This document shows, piece by piece, positions 23,173-34,204 of a stretch of DNA of 64,000 bases. Positions within the stretch are counted from its first letter, which is position 1. Each line of letters opens with the position of its first letter. The position numbers and the translations under genes are program-made. The stretch comes from UBA710 sp051656785 (GTDB lineage: Bacteria; Bacillota_I; Bacilli_A; Mycoplasmatales; Metamycoplasmataceae): NCBI GenBank assembly GCA_051656785.1, contig JBOFJK010000005.1:23068-87067 (forward strand), read 5' to 3'. The notes beneath the pieces are model-generated. The model ran no database searches and had not been told where the DNA came from. It saw only the letters and a list, made by a program, of their open reading frames with translations.

Positions 23173-23889
23173 ATGAAATATAAAAGAATATTATTAAAAT
23201 TATCTGGTGAATGATTATCTAATAAAGAAAAATCCCTTTTGATTGATTATTCTTTAATTGATAATATTGCATTTCAATTAAAAAAACTTAGAGATCAAAA
23301 AATTGAAGTTGCAATTGTTATTGGTGGTGGAAATTTTTGAAGAGGAGCAAGTGCTGAAAAAAATGGCATTCCTCGAAATAGAGCTGACTATATCGGAATG
23401 CTTGCCACAACAATGAATGCCTTAGCACTTCAATCAGGTTTTGAAAAACATGGATTAAAATGCAGAATACAATCTTCAATAAATATTGATCCTAAGGTTG
23501 CTGAAAACTATATTACTGAAAAAGCAATAAAATATTTAAACTCTGGAGAGATTGTGGTCTTTTCTGCAGGAACTGGTAGACCATACTTTACAACTGATAC
23601 AGCTGCAACCTTAGTTGCTTCAGAAATAGAGGCTGATATTATTTTATTAGGTAAAAATAAAACAAAAGGGATTTATGATTCAGATCCTAATATAAATAAA
23701 GATGCTAAAAGATATACTGAAATTTCATATAATGAAATTCTATCAAAAAATTTAAAAGTCATTGATGCTACTGCTGCAACAATGGCTAGAGACAATAATA
23801 TTGATTCACTTGTTTTTGATATTGGTGAAAAGGATGCAATATTAAATGTTTTAAATGGGAAAGGTTTATTCACAAAGGTTTCGAGATAA
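23173..23889 (+). CDS. pyrH: Uridylate kinase
   Basis: Makes UDP from UMP and ATP. The 238-aa protein belongs to the amino-acid-kinase fold: LLKLSGEWL at the start, VIGGGNFWRG, GMLATTMNA, GTGRPYFTTD and KTKGIYDSDP. The two Trp in the early motifs are UGA. AAAGGTGAT lies about 8 bases before the ATG, and TATAAT at 23138-23143 may give it a promoter of its own. Its stop overlaps the frr start as TAATG. Confidence 0.95.
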
Positions 23890-24440
23890 TGGAATATGAA
23901 TTATATGAATTGGAATTAATTGAAGAATTAAAGGAAGCAATCAATTCAGTTGATGTGCAACTTTCAAGAGTATCAACAGCTGGTGCTAATCCTCAATTAA
24001 TTAATACCTTGAAAATTCTATATTATGATGAATTAACACCAATTGGTGATTTGAGTACCATTACAATACCTGAGCCACAACAACTTTTAGTTAAACCATT
24101 TGACAAGGAAACTATAAAAGAAATATATAAAACTATTGAAAAACAAAATTATCAAATTTCTCTTGTTAATGAAGGGAATCAAATAAGAATCATTTTCCCT
24201 GTATTAACAACAGAAAAAAGAAAAGAATCTGTTAAGCAACTTTCATCAATAAAAGAATCTGGGAAAATAAAGATTAGAAATTCAAGACATTCTATTCTTA
24301 AAAAAATGAAAGATGATAAAGAATTAAGTGAGGATGTTCTAAAAGTCTTCAAGGAGAATGTTCAAAAAACAGTTGAAAAATATAATTCTATAATTGACAA
24401 TAAAGTAAGTGAAAAAGAAGAAGAGTTAATGAAATTATAA
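23889..24440 (+). CDS. frr: Ribosome recycling factor
   Basis: Splits post-termination ribosomes together with EF-G. The 183-aa length is normal. Family features include RVSTAGANPQLINTLKILYY, the DLSTITIPEPQQLLVKPFD beta-sandwich region, and the long coiled-coil half with RNSRHSILKKMK and the KYNSIIDNKV end. The start overlaps the pyrH stop by one base (TAATG), a termination-reinitiation arrangement conserved for pyrH-frr. Confidence 0.96.
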   Translation: MEYELYELELIEELKEAINSVDVQLSRVSTAGANPQLINTLKILYYDELTPIGDLSTITIPEPQQLLVKPFDKETIKEIYKTIEKQNYQISLVNEGNQIRIIFPVLTTEKRKESVKQLSSIKESGKIKIRNSRHSILKKMKDDKELSEDVLKVFKENVQKTVEKYNSIIDNKVSEKEEELMKL

Positions 24441-24450
24441 GGGAGTTGAT

Positions 24451-25434
24451 GTGTTTCTAGGGAAAATGAGTTCAGTAGCCAAAAAATCGCTATTTGCTAT
24501 TATAACTGCTGTTCTTTGCATAACAATAATTTTACTAACCTATTATTTAGAAAAACCCGGGAAGATCTTCGGATTAATAACCTTTATAATAATTGTTATG
24601 TTTGCAATTTATGAATTTTGTCAACCTTTTAGTATTCCTAAATGAGCAAAATTTGTAATACCTCTTACAACAATCTTGATTATTCTTACTCCCTTTAATG
24701 ATAAGTTCATTGAGTTTATAAATACTCCTAATAAAGAATTAACTTCACTAGATCCCGCCTCACCATACTCCAATATTTTAGTTGAGCTTATAAGAGAGCA
24801 ATTTAAATTTTCTATTTGAGAGATTCCAGGAATAGGATTTCCTATAGTTGTTACAATGGTTTTTATCCCATGTTTATTTACCAAAGAAAAAAGAAAAATT
24901 TTTCCAACATTTCTAACTCTTTCAGTAGGAATAATTTTAATTGCTTTTGCAATAAAAATAATGTTCTATCTTTTAATATTACAATTCTCGTTAACTGTAA
25001 CATTAATTGGATCTGTTGTTATTGTTGATGTATTAGGATATTTTGGAGGTAAACATTTTGGGAATAAAATATTTAAAATAAAATTGGCACCAAAAATATC
25101 ACCTAATAAAACTATTGAAGGAGCTATTATTGGTTATGTTGTTTCAGCAACATTTCTATTTACAATTTTTTGATTGAATTTTCTAAAAATACCAGGTGGT
25201 GTGAATTTTGGGAAATTAGCATCTTCTATTGATCCAGTAATTTTATTAGTAACAATACCCTTCTTTACTCCAATTACTGCTATATTAGGTGATTTATTAT
25301 TCTCATTTGTGAAAAGAAAATTGCAAATAAAAGATTTTTCAAACCTAATTCCTTCACATGGTGGATTCCTTGATAGATTTGATTCCCTTATATTAGTGCT
25401 ATTTGTTTTTGGTTTTTTCATATGTTTTGCATAA
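24451..25434 (+). CDS. cdsA: Phosphatidate cytidylyltransferase
   Basis: Integral membrane enzyme making CDP-diacylglycerol, the precursor of phosphatidylglycerol and cardiolipin. The 327-aa protein has about eight hydrophobic segments and ends with the signature VKRKLQIKDFSN / PSHGGFLDRFDS. The GTG at 24451 is chosen because AAGGGAG lies 5 bases upstream and no ATG precedes it. An ATG at 24466 is the alternative. UGA codons are Trp. The order pyrH-frr-cdsA-polC is common in Firmicutes. Confidence 0.94.
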
Positions 25435-25452
25435 TAATTAAACAATATTTTA

Positions 25453-25458
25453 TATAAT
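25453..25458 (+). promoter_or_regulatory. -10 box of polC
   Basis: TATAAT 7 bases before the polC ATG in the 31-base gap after cdsA. No ribosome-binding site follows it, so polC may be read from a leaderless message in addition to any read-through from cdsA. Confidence 0.55.
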
Positions 25459-25465
25459 AAAATTT

Positions 25466-28400
25466 ATGAATAAAGCATTTATAAATTTTTGTAAAGCAAT
25501 AAAATATGACATCCCTGAATATCTTATTGAATCAGAGATTTTTAATGCAGATTTAGTTGATAATAAGTTCAATTTGGATATAAATTTTTTCTCTGTACCT
25601 ATAATTGAAGATACTAAAGCCTTCTTCAAAGCTATTAAAGAAAATTTTGGTTTTGAAGTAGATTTTAAAGTAACTTACATAAACAAAAATTACACATTAA
25701 AAAATATTTATGATTATTTATTATTTTCATTTTCATATTTAAATAATGAAAGAATTTCTAATGTCATTACCAAATCTGATTTAAATTTTGATGACTTCAA
25801 AAGATTAAAAATTAATGTTCACTCAAATAATAAGTTGAGAATTTTAAAAGATAAGCAGAGACAAATTGTTGAAAATTTAGAGAAATTTGGGTTTGTGGGT
25901 TTAGAAATAATTTTAGTCGATCTTTCTTCATATGATTTTATTCAAAAAACACTTGAAGAAGAAAACATAAATGAGTTGAAAATTCTAAATGAAATTACTC
26001 AAATTAAAAGTAATCAAAAACAAAATGATAATTCATTTAGAAAAAATAAATTATCCACAAATAAATACTTTGCAATGAGTATGGAAGAGTTCTATAAATC
26101 CGAAGAGAAAAATTATATTTTTGAAGGAATAGTTTTTAAAAAAGAAATTTTTAGAACAAAAACAGGGGCACATATTTTAACAATTGTTATTACTGATTAT
26201 TCAGAAGCAATAACTATTAAAAACTTCATAAGGGAAGAGTCAGATTTAGCTCAATATGATGAAGTTAAAATAGGAGTCAAAATTAAAGTATTTGGTGAAA
26301 AAACTATTGATTCTTTTTCATCTAAACCCATTTTAAATTCAAGAAAAATGGAAATTTTAAATGATCAACAGCAAAATGTTGATGAGGCTAAAATAAAAAG
26401 AGTTGAGCTTTCAATTAGAACATCCATGAGTGTAATGGATGGATTCAAAACACCTGAAGATTTTTTAAAACATGCTAAGGCTATAGGTCATAGTGCAATT
26501 GGAATTGTAGATCTAGAAAATGTTCAAGCATTTCCTAATTTTTATTATGAAGCTAAAAAGCTTGGAATTAAACCCATTTATGGAGCAACATTTAATGCTA
26601 TTAATAAGGATAATAAATTTATTTCAACTCCCAAAGAGGGTGATATAAAAAATGAAATCTATATAGTCTTTGATTTAGAGACTACAGGTCTCTCAGCAAG
26701 ATTTGATGAAATTATTGAATTTGGAGGTGTTAAAATCATTAATGGTCAAGTTGTGGAAAGAGTTGGTTTTTTTATAAGACCTGAACAAAAAATTTCTGCT
26801 TTTACAACTGAATTAACCGGAATTACTCAAGAAATGCTTGATGAGGGCGTCTCAGAAATTGAAGGAATGAAAAAGATTCTTGATTTTATTCAGGATTATT
26901 CATTGGTGGCTCATAATGCTTTATTTGATATTAGTTTCTTGAAGGAAAAAATGTTTAAATATGATTTAGGTGAATTAACAAATCAATGAATAGATACTTT
27001 AGCAATAGCAAGATTATTAATTGAAAATTCAAAGTCATATAAACTTAAAGTTGTATGTAAAAAATATTCAATAAATTATGATACTGAAGTTGCGCATAGG
27101 GCTGACTATGATGCTGAAGTTCTTTCATTGCTTTGAATGAAATTTATTAATGAATTATCTCATAAAGGAATTATAACCTTTGAAGATTTATCTCTTGCAA
27201 CATCTGTTACTATTCATGATAAAAAATTTTCTAGACAAATAACAATATTGGCTAAAAATCAACTGGGTCTTAAGGAATTGTTTAAAGCTATCACTGAATC
27301 TTCGACTATTAACTTTTTTTCTGAACCTAGAATTTTTTTCGATGAGTTTAAAAAAACAGAAAATATTTTAGTTGGTAGTTCAGGAATAAAATCTAGATTG
27401 TTGGAAAAAGTTTTTAATGGATCAACAGAAGATATTATTGAGGAAATTAAAAGATATGATTATATTGAAATTCCTTCACCAACTCTTTTTGTTCATCTTG
27501 TAAATAGAGGATTAATATCACAAAAGAATTTGGAATTTGCTTTAAGAGATTTAATTCATAAGGCCAAGCAATTAAATAAACCTTGTGTTGCTATTGGTGA
27601 TGTAAGATATATTGATGAGAAGGAAAATATTCTTCACAATGTTTACATCACTGCAAAAGGTTTAGAGGGGAAATCTCATTACTTATTTAAGAATAAAGAA
27701 ATTTCACCAGTTTATCCAGTGCAAAATTTTTTAACTACAAATAAAATGTTAGAGAATTTTAAATTCCTTAATGATGAAAAATTAGCATATGAAATAGTTG
27801 TTGAAAATTCTAACAATATTGCCGATCTTATTGATGGAAATATAAAAGTTATCAAGAATAAGTTATATGCGCCAAAGTTTGATGATTCTGATAATAAATT
27901 AAAAGAGTTAGTTTATAGGCAGGCACATAAAATATATGGTGAAAACTTGCCAACTATTATAAAAGAGAGAATTGATAAAGAATTACAACCAATTTTAAAA
28001 TATGGCTTTTCAGTTATCTATTGAATAAGTCATTTACTTGTGACAAAAAGTCTATCTGATGGTTATTTGGTAGGATCTAGGGGTTCGATCGGTTCTTCAT
28101 TTGTTGCAACTTTAATTAATGTTACTGAAGTTAATCCATTGGTTCCACATTATATTTGTCCTTCATGTAAATTTTCTGAATTCTTCGCTAAAGGAGAATA
28201 TGCTTCAGGATATGATTTACCTGAAAAAAAATGTCAAAATTGTAAAGATATAATTATGACAAGAGATGGACAAACAATTCCCTTTGAAACATTCTTAGGA
28301 TTTAATGCAGATAAAGTTCCTGATATTGATCTAAACTTTTCTGGTGAATATCAAAATATAATTCATAATGAAGTTAGAAACCTTTTTGGTGTTGAAAATT

Positions 28401-29764
28401 GCCTTAGAGCTGGAACTATTTCTAAGGTGGCAGGAGCAACAGCTTTCGGTTATGCAAAAAATTGAAAGGAAGAACAAGGAATTGATAAATCTGACTCTTT
28501 CATAGATTTCATTTCAAGTCAAATAATAGGTACAAAGAGAACTACAGGTCAACACCCAGGCGGAATAATTATTATTCCTAAAGAGTTTGATCTTGAAGAT
28601 TTTACTCCAGTTAATTTTCCAGCTAATGATAAATCCTCAAATTGAAAAACCACTCATTTTGATTTCCATGCTATTCATGATAATGTCTTAAAGCTAGATT
28701 TGCTTGGACATGTTGATCCTACAGCATTAAAATTATTACAAGAATTAACTAATATTGCTCCTGATAAAATACCATTCCATGATGAAAACATAATTAAGAT
28801 GTTTTATTCAACTGAACCTTTAGGAATTAAGCCTGAAGATATAAATGGGGAAAAAACAGGTGCCTTAGGAATCCCTGAATTTGGAACTCCATTTGTTAGA
28901 AAGATATTAACAACAGCAAGAATATCTACTTTTTCAGATTTAGTATCGATTTCAGGTCTTTCACATGGTATCGATGTTTGAAAAGGTAATGCAGATGAAT
29001 TGGTAACAAAAAATAATCTTGAATTAAAAGATGTGATTTCTTGTCGTGATGATATTATGGTTGTATTAATGAACAAAGGAATCGAACCTCTTAAGTCATT
29101 TCAAATTATGGAAAAAGTTAGAAAAGGCATGGGTTTAACTCCTGATGAAGAATTACTACTTGCAAGGCATAATATACCTCAATGAACTATTGATTCTTTA
29201 AAGAAAATAAAGTATATGTTTCCTAAGGCTCATGCCGTTGCTTATGTTATGATGGCTTGAAGAGTTGCTTGATTTAAACTTTACTATCCAATCCAATACT
29301 ATGCATCATATTTTTCCACAAGGTCAGATCATTTTGATATTGGAATATTAATTGCTGGAAAAAAGACAGTTGTTGACAAATTGAAAGAATTGATTTCAAG
29401 GCAAAATAGACGTGATGAAAAAAAATTAACTTCTAAGGAAAATGCCTTAATTGTTAATTTAGAAGTTGCAAATGAAATGTTTGCTCGTGGCTTTATTATT
29501 CAAAATATTAATCTATATAAATCTGATTCTTATAAATGAATAGTTGATGAAAAAGCTAAATCTTTAATACCACCTTTTATTTCTATAGATGGTTTAGGAA
29601 ATGCAGCATCTGAATCAATAATTGAAGCTAGAAAAGATGGTGAATTTTATTCAATAGAAAATTTTGCTAAAAGAGTTCAAGTTAATAAAACTATTATTAA
29701 TAAAATGAAGGAAATGAAAATATTTGCTGAATTAGATGAAACCGATCAAACTACTTTGTTTTAG
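25466..29764 (+). CDS. polC: DNA polymerase III PolC (Gram-positive type replicase)
   Basis: Replicative polymerase of 1432 aa with built-in proofreading. It has an N-terminal domain and OB-fold (about 210-300), then a PHP region split by the DnaQ-like 3'-5' exonuclease (FDLETTGLS near 400). A CxxC...CxxC zinc site (CPSC and CQNC) follows, then the polymerase palm with PDIDLNFSGE. The PHP part looks dead: where the family has ELHxHTxMS and TDH, this protein has ELSIRTSMS (314-322) and VDLEN (348-352). About ten UGA codons are Trp. The end overlaps the convergent glf gene by 14 bases. Confidence 0.96.
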
Positions 29765-30902
29765 TGATTATTTCTTTAGCAATAATAAGAGCATCTTCAA
29801 CTGCCTTATCCATATTTATATATTTATAATTAGCCAATCTACCTAATAAATATAAATTATTAAATCCATCTGCCAGTTCTTTATATTTTAAATATTTTAA
29901 TCTAGCAACATTTGTTGCCAATGGATAGTAAGGTTCACTAAATTTTTTTGAATCAGGTGAATAAGCACCGGGATATTCTTTGGAAATAATTGTAACATTA
30001 GGGTTAACATCGAAAGTCATATTTTTATACTCAGTAATTCTAGTCATTGTTGGATGTGCTGGGTAATTAACAACAGCAGTTTTCTGATATCTCTCTTTAT
30101 TCACTTCTTCAATCTTTATATCTAGTGATCGATAGTCTAAAACTCCAAATTTATTTTCAAATAAAGCATCTAGTGGTCCTGTATAAATAATTAAACAATT
30201 TTCATCACCATTAAAGGAAATAGTATTTTTATTAAAATGAAGATAGTCAATACCATTTTCATTCACCGAGAATTTAATATTTTTATGACCTAAAATACGT
30301 TCTATCGTTTTTAAATAACCATCTTCAGGAACACCCTCATATTCATCATTAAAGTAGGTATTTTCATAAGATAAAATTACTGGAATTCTTGCAGTTACTG
30401 AACCATCTATTTCATTTGGTTTTAGACTCCACATTTTAATAGTGTAGTTTTCAAAAAGATTTTTATAAATAAAAGTAGCCACTTCCTTAATTAGTGGATC
30501 CTTATTTTTAAATAATTCCAAAATAGCAATATTTGCTTTATTTGGATATTCCCCAAGTAGAGCATTTTTAATTTTTTCTTTTTCATTAGGAAAACAAATG
30601 TCAATAGATTTAAAATTGAATGGTATAGGTACAAGTTTACCATCTACATATCCTTCAACAACATTTTTAAATTTATTAAGTTTTCAAAACCTATTCATAA
30701 ATTCAATAACATCCTTTTTAGAAGTATGAAAAATATGTGGACCATATTTATGTACCATAATACCTTTTATTTTTTTATCAAAAAGATTTCCACCAATTGT
30801 TTCTCTTTTTTCAATGATTTCAACATCAAAGTCATTCTCCGCTAATACTCTAGCAAGAACAGCACCAGATAAACCAGCACCAATAATTTTTATTTTTTTC
30901 AT
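29751..30902 (-). CDS. glf: UDP-galactopyranose mutase
   Basis: Flavoenzyme converting UDP-galactopyranose to UDP-galactofuranose, the donor for galactofuranose-containing glycans. The 383-aa protein starts with an FAD-binding Rossmann motif (IIGAGLSGAVLA) and EKRETIGGN, and carries HKYGPHIFHT, the conserved substrate/FAD loop, plus the C-terminal LLGRLANYKYINMD. The ATG at 30902 is used rather than the upstream TTG. One UGA is Trp. A wall-less bacterium can only use this sugar in glycolipid or capsule. Confidence 0.94.
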
Positions 30903-30913
30903 ATTAATAAACA

Positions 30914-30919
30914 ATTATA
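30914..30919 (-). promoter_or_regulatory. -10 box of glf
   Basis: TATAAT on the minus strand, 11 bases before the glf ATG, in the 49-base gap after the cutC-like gene. No Shine-Dalgarno sequence is seen. Confidence 0.5.
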
Positions 30920-30951
30920 TATTAATAAAACATCACATATTAAAAAGTAGA

Positions 30952-31572
30952 TTAAACAATTTTTGTTCCATGGAATTGTGTTGCTCCAGTTAGGATCATT
31001 ATCTCATTCAAATTATCTTTATTTATGCTTCCACCTACTAGTATTTCTATTTTGTCTCCAAATTCACTAATTATTTCTTTTATTACATTAGTATTATTTA
31101 TTGCAGCCGAAGTTCCACCTTTAGTTAGAACTCTAGTGAAACCCAACTCAATCAATATTGGAAAATCTCTCTTATAATTTTGTAAACTATCGATTGCCAT
31201 ATGAAAATCATATTTACAACCTTCTAAATTTTTTATTAACTTTTTACAAGAATCAATATCAATTTCATTATTTTTATTTATAAAACCAAAAATAAATTCT
31301 GTTGCCCCATGTTTTTTAAATGTTTTGATTTGATCAAGCATTAGATTAATTTCTTCAGCATTTGCTGAAAAATTATCATTTGTTCTAATCATTACTACTT
31401 GATGTATATTAGAATTATTTTTAATGTATTCAAATAATTCAATTTTTGGTGTTAAACCACCTCTTGTTAAATCATAACAAGTTTCGAATCTATCAACACT
31501 TTTTTCGATAAAGTATTTTGCACCTTCTATTGACTCTACACAAGCTTCTTTTATAATTTTATTTTTACCCAT
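30952..31572 (-). CDS. cutC: CutC-family TIM-barrel protein
   Basis: A 206-aa protein matching the CutC family: KEACVESIEGAKYFIEKSVD, DLTRGGLTPKI, VVMIRTNDNFS, GATEFIFGFINKN, ELGFTRVLTKGG and a final ATQFHGTKI. CutC was named for copper homeostasis, but its biochemical activity is not settled. The location, divergent from nagB/nagA and next to glf, hints at a sugar-related role, which is inference only. A TATAAT box lies 8 bases before the ATG. Confidence 0.88.
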   Translation of the reverse strand: MGKNKIIKEACVESIEGAKYFIEKSVDRFETCYDLTRGGLTPKIELFEYIKNNSNIHQVVMIRTNDNFSANAEEINLMLDQIKTFKKHGATEFIFGFINKNNEIDIDSCKKLIKNLEGCKYDFHMAIDSLQNYKRDFPILIELGFTRVLTKGGTSAAINNTNVIKEIISEFGDKIEILVGGSINKDNLNEIMILTGATQFHGTKIV

Positions 31573-31580
31573 AATATTAA

Positions 31581-31586
31581 ATTATA
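31581..31586 (-). promoter_or_regulatory. -10 box of the cutC-like gene
   Basis: TATAAT on the minus strand, 8 bases before the ATG, in the 70-base gap shared with divergent nagB. There is no ribosome site in between. Confidence 0.55.
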
Positions 31587-31642
31587 TATAGAATATGTTA
31601 AAATTATTTTGATAATATTAAAAAAATAAAGGTTGATATAAG

Positions 31643-32398
31643 ATGAGTATATTTCATAAGGAAAATAAAATCCAATTCAAAGGATTTGATAATAGCATTC
31701 AAGCGTCAGAATTTGTTGCAAATGAAATGTTAAAAGATATAAAAAAAGGTAATAAAATCAATTTAGGTTTGGCAACAGGTTCAACACCAATTTTACTATA
31801 TAGAGCACTAATTAATGATTACAATGAAAGTAAAACATCTTGAGAGAATGTTTCAACATATAATCTTGATGAGTATTTAGGTCTTCCGGAAGGACATCCA
31901 CAAACATATAAGGTATTCATGAACGATCAACTTTTTTCCAAAGTTAATATAAATTTAACTAACACTCATTTTCCAGCACTTAATGCTGATTATGACCAAT
32001 TAATTAGAAGTCATGGTGGAATTGATATTCAGATTTTAGGAATTGGAACAAATGGTCACATTGGTTTTAATGAGCCAGGTTCATCATTAAAATCATTAAC
32101 AAGAGTTGTTGATTTAACGGAGGAAACAATTAAGGTAAATGCATCTAAATTCTTTAATAAAGATATTTCACAAGTTCCAAAAAAAGCAATATCAATGGGA
32201 TTAGAATCAATTCTAAAAGCGAAGAAAATATATTTATTGGCTTTTGGGCTTTCTAAAAAGGAAGCAATGCACAAACTATATAATTCAAAAAAATTCGATC
32301 CTAACTTTCCTGCTAGTGCTCTCCTAAAACATGATGATGTCACAATAATATTTGATAAAGAAACTGAGCTTTATAAAGAGATAGAACTTGATATATAA
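31643..32398 (+). CDS. nagB: Glucosamine-6-phosphate deaminase
   Basis: Converts glucosamine-6-phosphate to fructose-6-phosphate and ammonia, feeding amino sugars into glycolysis. The 251-aa protein has LATGSTPILLYR (phosphate loop), NLDEYLGLPEGHPQTY with the catalytic Asp, and GIGTNGHIGFNEPGSS with the catalytic His/Glu. AAAGGTTGATATAAG precedes the ATG. The last 11 bases overlap nagA. Confidence 0.96.
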
Positions 32399-33539
32399 AA
32401 ATGCATTAATTGCAACAAAAGACACTTCATTTATTGGTTTTATTGAAATTGATGATTTAGGTATTGTTAGGAGAATTGAAAGAGGACAAACTAATGAAGA
32501 TGGAATTGATTGTCAGAACCAAATAATTATGCCTGGATTCATTGATTCTCATACTCATGGTGGATATGGTATGGCTTTTGATGATTTGGGGAAAGAAACA
32601 TTTGATGAAAAATATCTTAATTATCTAAAAAATTTAGTTAGAGAAGGTGTTGTTGCTTTTGTAGGTACAACAGTAACTTCTTCACTAGAAAAATTAGTTG
32701 AATTATCTTTATTTATAAACCCATTAACTGAAGTGAATTTGAATCTACCAAAACTTGTAGCTTGATATTTTGAAGGCCCTTTTATTAGTAAAGCTAAAAA
32801 AGGGGCACATGAAGGAGATTTAATTATTCCTATCAATGAAGATTTCATTAATGAAATTAGAGGAAATATTACAATACCTAAAATATTTACTGTTGCTCCA
32901 GAAGTTGCTAATAATCTTGAACTTATAAGTAAATATAGTAGAGATTTTATTTTTGCACTTGGTCATTCTAATTCAGGTTATGATCAAGCTAAAGAATCAT
33001 TAAGAAATGGAATAAAAAGAATAACTCATTTGTATAATGCTATGAGCGGATTCCATCATCATGATTTAGGAATTTTAAATGTTATTTTTAATAAAGAATA
33101 TGATGAAGATTTAAACATTGAAATTATTACTGATGGGGTTCATGTTAATAATGAGGTCATTAAGTATTCATATGAAAATTTTAATATAAGAAATATTTCA
33201 ATAGTGTCTGACTCGTTACCACCAAAAGGTTTTCGAGATGGTAAATATAAATTAGGAAATCTTCCAATTGAAAAAAAAGGCAACTGATTTTATTTAGAAG
33301 GAACTACAACATTATCGGGTGGTGCATGTCCATATATTTTTCTTGTTAAAAACTTTTATGATATTACTAATTGTTCTTTAGAAGAATTAGTAATGGTATC
33401 TTCTTACAATACTGCCAGAAATCTTAAACTTGAAGATAATTTTGGAGATATTATTGTTGGGAAGAGGGCAAATATAGTTTTTCTAAATAAGGATATAAGT
33501 TATATTTTTTCATATATTAATGGAAAACTTTGGAAATAA
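32388..33539 (+). CDS. nagA: N-acetylglucosamine-6-phosphate deacetylase
   Basis: Removes acetate from GlcNAc-6-phosphate, the step before NagB. The 383-aa amidohydrolase shows PGFIDSHTHGGYG, FEGPFISKAKKGAHE (metal Glu), GHSNSGYDQA, THLYNAMSGFHHHD and VSDSLPPKG with the catalytic Asp. A TTG start at 32388 is inferred: no ATG exists before the conserved core and the frame opens with the expected short beta-strand. It overlaps nagB by 11 bases, so translation is probably coupled. Confidence 0.93.
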
Positions 33540-33542
33540 TTA

Positions 33543-34016
33543 TTAAAGTAATTTTTTAATATACTTTTCAATTTTTTGAGGTGCTTTCATTGATGAAAAT
33601 CTTTTTACAACTTTACCATTTCTATCAATTAAAAATTTTTCAAAATTTCATCTTACATTTTTATTAAAAATTCATGGAATTTCATTTGTCAACATTTCAT
33701 ATAAAGGACTTTGATTATCACCCTTCACATCGATTCTTGAGAACATTTCAAATGTCACATTATATGTTAGTGTACAGAAAGTTTTAACCTCTTCATCTGT
33801 TGCTAATTCCTGGTTTTTAAATTGTGAACAAGGGAAACCTAATATTACTAGTCCTTTATCTTTGTAATTTTCATATAGTTTTTCTAAACCTTCATATTGT
33901 CCAACAAAACCGCATTTACTAGCCACATTTACAATTAAAATAACCTTACCTTTATATTTAGAAAAATCTACAACTTCCTTTGAAATATTTTCTAATTTGA
34001 AATCATATATTGTCAT
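33543..34016 (-). CDS. Glutathione peroxidase family thiol peroxidase
   Basis: A 157-aa protein of the GPx/BsaA family that reduces H2O2 or lipid peroxides. Cys35 in VASKCGF is the peroxidatic residue, and FPCSQFKNQE adds Cys63 and the conserved Gln. The WNFEKFL motif near the C-terminus supplies the Trp and Asn of the catalytic site, with one conserved Trp encoded by UGA. With two Cys it probably uses thioredoxin rather than glutathione, which is inference. It may protect against H2O2 made by GlpO. A GGGG ribosome site precedes the ATG. Confidence 0.93.
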
Positions 34017-34204
34017 TTTGAACCCCGTTTTATGTTACTTAAGATTATATATTATTTTTTTTACCAAATTCTTAATATATTTGGTATTATTAATTAGTCA
34101 AATCTATTTAAATAAATATAAATTAAATCTTTAATATTTAATTATATTTTAAAAAATAATCTCATGTCATCTTAACAAGTTAAAAATAATGAAAGGTACC
34201 ATTC

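Noticed and set aside
25466..29764. Apparent multiple frameshifts or a broken polC, leuS and other genes.
   Set aside because: All interruptions are TGA codons in unchanged frame, often at conserved Trp positions, so they reflect UGA=Trp and not decay.
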